Assembly: GCF_016918855.1 (NCBI RefSeq)
Contig: NZ_JADKYB010000021.1
Coordinates: forward strand, 62,001 to 126,000
Origin: Actinacidiphila acididurans
GTDB lineage: Bacteria > Actinomycetota > Actinomycetes > Streptomycetales > Streptomycetaceae
Length of the DNA stretch: 64,000 nt
Direction: 5' to 3'
Made by a program: the position numbers and the translations under genes. Of this stretch, positions 62,422 through 64,000 are shown in pieces. The notes beneath the pieces are model-generated. The model was given only the letters and a program-made list of their open reading frames with translations, made no database searches and was not told the DNA's origin. Each line of letters starts with the position of its first letter. Position 1 is the first letter of the stretch.

Positions 62422-62496
62422 ATGCGGAGTGCGGCTCGCCGGGAGTGCCCCAGCGGGGGCGCGGGGGATCCATGCGAGGTGCGGCTCGCCGCGAGT
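62422..62496. repeat. 25-bp direct repeat pair at 50-bp spacing
   Basis: Near-identical 25-bp copies at 62422-62446 and 62472-62496, sharing the core GTGCGGCTCGCCG, lie in the gene-free stretch. Confidence 0.8.
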
Positions 62497-62547
62497 AGCC
62501 AGAGGCGCAGGGCACCGCCTGCGGGCGGCGGCACGCCGGGACTGCCA

Positions 62548-62732
62548 AGGGGCGCGGGGCTGTAGTCGATATGCGGCTGGCGCCGCGTGGGCGCGACCAG
62601 CCCTCCCCCAGAGCCTTCGGCCTGGGAGGCACCCCCACCGTGGCGCGGGTCGCCACCGCCCCAAAGGGGCAGTTGCTGTCGCATCCGGACCACCGGCCGT
62701 CAGTGGCTGAGCGCGCAGTTCCCCGCGCCCCT
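62548..62732. repeat. Inverted AGGGGCGCGGGG element bracketing a probable dispersed Streptomyces intergenic repeat
   Basis: AGGGGCGCGGGG at 62548-62559 and its exact complement CCCCGCGCCCCT at 62721-62732 bracket about 160 bp. The right copy continues as GCGCAGTTCCCCGCGCCCCT. From memory this word recurs in intergenic regions of many Streptomyces genomes, so I read it as a dispersed repeat rather than a local terminator. Confidence 0.5.
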
Positions 62733-62765
62733 TCGGGGCACTCCGGGCGAACCGCCCACCAATGG

Positions 62766-64000
62766 CTACCGCCCGGCCGCCTCGAGCGCGATGTCCGTCC
62801 GGTGATGGGACCCGTCGAGCCCGATCCGGTCGACGGCCCGATACGCCCGCTCCCGCGCCTTCCCCAGGTCAGGCCCAGTGGCCGTAACAGAGAGCACGCG
62901 CCCGCCCGCCGACACCACCCGCCCCTGATCGTCGGCCCGCGTCCCCGCGTGCAGCACGTACGCGTGCTCGTCCTTTTCCGCGACGTCGGCGAGGCCGGTG
63001 ATGGGGTCACCGGTGCGCGGGGTGTCGGGGTAGTTGTGCGAGGCGATGACGACGGTCACGGCGGCGCCGTCGGTCCAGCGCAGCGCCGGGTGGCCGGCGA
63101 GCTGCCCGGTGGCGGCGGCGCGCAGCAGGCCGGCCAGCGGGGTGCGCAGCCGGGCGAGCACCACCTGGGTCTCCGGGTCGCCGAAGCGCGCGTTGAATTC
63201 GATGACCCGCACGCCGCGGGAGGTGATGGCCAGCCCGGCGTAGAGGAGGCCGGAGAAGGGGGTACCGCGGCGGCGCATCTCGGCCACGGTGGGCTCCAGC
63301 ACGGTGCGCTGCACCTCGGCGACGAGGTCGGGGGCGGCCCAGGGCAGCGGCGAGTACGCGCCCATGCCGCCGGTGTTGGGGCCCTGGTCGGCGTCGAGCG
63401 CCCGCTTGAAGTCCTGCGCGGGCTGGAGCGGCACCACGGTCTCGCCGTCGGTGACCGCGAACAGCGACACCTCCGGTCCGTCGAGGTATTCCTCGATCAC
63501 CACCCGGCCGCAGGCCAGCGCATGGGCGCGGGCGGCGTCCAGGTCGGCGGTGACGACCACGCCCTTGCCCGCCGCCAGACCGTCGTCCTTGACGACATAG
63601 GGCGGCCCGAAGGCGTCCAGCGCCTCGTCGATCTCCTCAGGGGTGGTGCACACGTACGCGCGGGCGGTCGGCACCCCTGCGGCGGCCATCACGTCCTTGG
63701 CGAACGCCTTGGAGCCCTCCAGCGCGGCGGCCTCCCGGGACGGCCCGAAGCAGTCGATGCCGCGGGCGCGTACCGCGTCGGCGACCCCGGCCACCAGGGG
63801 CGCCTCGGGGCCGACGATCACCAGGTCGGCGCCCAGGGATTCGGCGAGGTCCGCGACCGCGGCGCCGTCCAGGAGGTCCACCGGGTGCAGCGCGGCCACC
63901 TCGGCGATGCCGGCGTTGCCGGGGGCGCAGTGCAGCGCGGTGACGTCGGGGTCGAGGGACAGGGCACGGCACAGGGCGTGTTCGCGGGCGCCGCCACCGA
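62766..64000 (-). CDS. purD: Phosphoribosylamine-glycine ligase (N-terminus off window)
   Basis: GARS, joining phosphoribosylamine and glycine with ATP, step 2 of purine synthesis. The visible part begins at about VGGGAREHALCRALS, so only a few N-terminal residues are missing beyond position 64000. Motifs: CAPGNAGIAEVA, GPEAPLVAGVADAVRARGID, the ATP-grasp core KDDGLAAGKGVVV, QDFKRALDADQGPNTGGMGA, and EFNARFGDPETQVVL. The stop is TAG at 62766. Its separation from purC by the NACHT-containing block suggests an insertion at this point. Confidence 0.95.
   Translation of the reverse strand, partial: GGGAREHALCRALSLDPDVTALHCAPGNAGIAEVAALHPVDLLDGAAVADLAESLGADLVIVGPEAPLVAGVADAVRARGIDCFGPSREAAALEGSKAFAKDVMAAAGVPTARAYVCTTPEEIDEALDAFGPPYVVKDDGLAAGKGVVVTADLDAARAHALACGRVVIEEYLDGPEVSLFAVTDGETVVPLQPAQDFKRALDADQGPNTGGMGAYSPLPWAAPDLVAEVQRTVLEPTVAEMRRRGTPFSGLLYAGLAITSRGVRVIEFNARFGDPETQVVLARLRTPLAGLLRAAATGQLAGHPALRWTDGAAVTVVIASHNYPDTPRTGDPITGLADVAEKDEHAYVLHAGTRADDQGRVVSAGGRVLSVTATGPDLGKARERAYRAVDRIGLDGSHHRTDIALEAAGR

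Larger units (their letters stand above)
62195..62765. other. Gene-free interval between purD and the M48-like gene
   Basis: These 571 bases hold no supported gene on either strand. They contain the direct and inverted repeats listed separately. Long Arg/Pro/Ala-rich frames are present on both strands but lack ribosome sites. Confidence 0.6.

Overview
The window looks like chromosomal DNA of a Streptomyces-type actinomycete. GC is very high, GTG and TTG starts are frequent, and the right half carries recognisable Streptomyces core genes: a 68-residue BldC, valine dehydrogenase, a DUF3073 protein, an Lsr2 paralogue of the LsrL type, and the purine genes purM, purF, purL/Q/S, purC and purD. From memory, this order matches the bldC-vdh-pur region of Streptomyces coelicolor.

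Positions 1-34,650 are mostly accessory. They hold a partial secreted GH65 protein (1-1164), two alcohol/quinone dehydrogenases diverging from a TetR gene (1924-4691), a solute-binding/VWA lipoprotein pair (5270-8162), and an isonitrile synthase fused to its Fe(II)/2-oxoglutarate oxygenase plus an SDR enzyme (8693-11608). Next come a large GH87-like beta-helix glycanase (11982-15545), a secreted beta-propeller, two XRE regulator/enzyme divergent pairs (17230-20676), an APH-type kinase and a methyltransferase. These are followed by an XRE-TPR regulator with a divergent small gene, a GH26 glycanase, a Tat-exported propeller, and a WhiJ-type cluster (XRE, two DUF397 proteins, an RsbW-like ATPase, a DUF433 protein; 26943-29559). 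PolX, CapA, an ABM protein and an amidohydrolase close the half.

Positions 34,876-53,752 are core. Two identical tRNA-Asp genes and one tRNA-Phe flank the helicase gene hrpA. Then follow bldC, a conserved hypothetical, vdh, DUF3073, purM-purF, a mycothiol-type isomerase/SCP2 protein, an EACC1-like protein, the overlapping purS-purQ-purL operon, lsrL, three tRNA-Gly genes and purC. One tRNA-Gly (anticodon TCC, 52347) has an altered D-loop/T-loop elbow.

Positions 53,889-62,194 separate purC from purD. They contain a DMFase-beta-like protein, a 1119-residue NACHT NTPase, a SUKH (SMI1/KNR4) protein and an M48-like membrane protein without HEXXH. The last three are collinear and look like a candidate conflict/defence module. 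purD runs off the right edge, lacking only a few N-terminal codons.

Two patterns recur. At least six genes have a -10 hexamer 6-7 nt before the start codon, suggesting leaderless mRNAs. Three genes are followed by degenerate short tandem repeats lying between the stop codon and a terminator hairpin.
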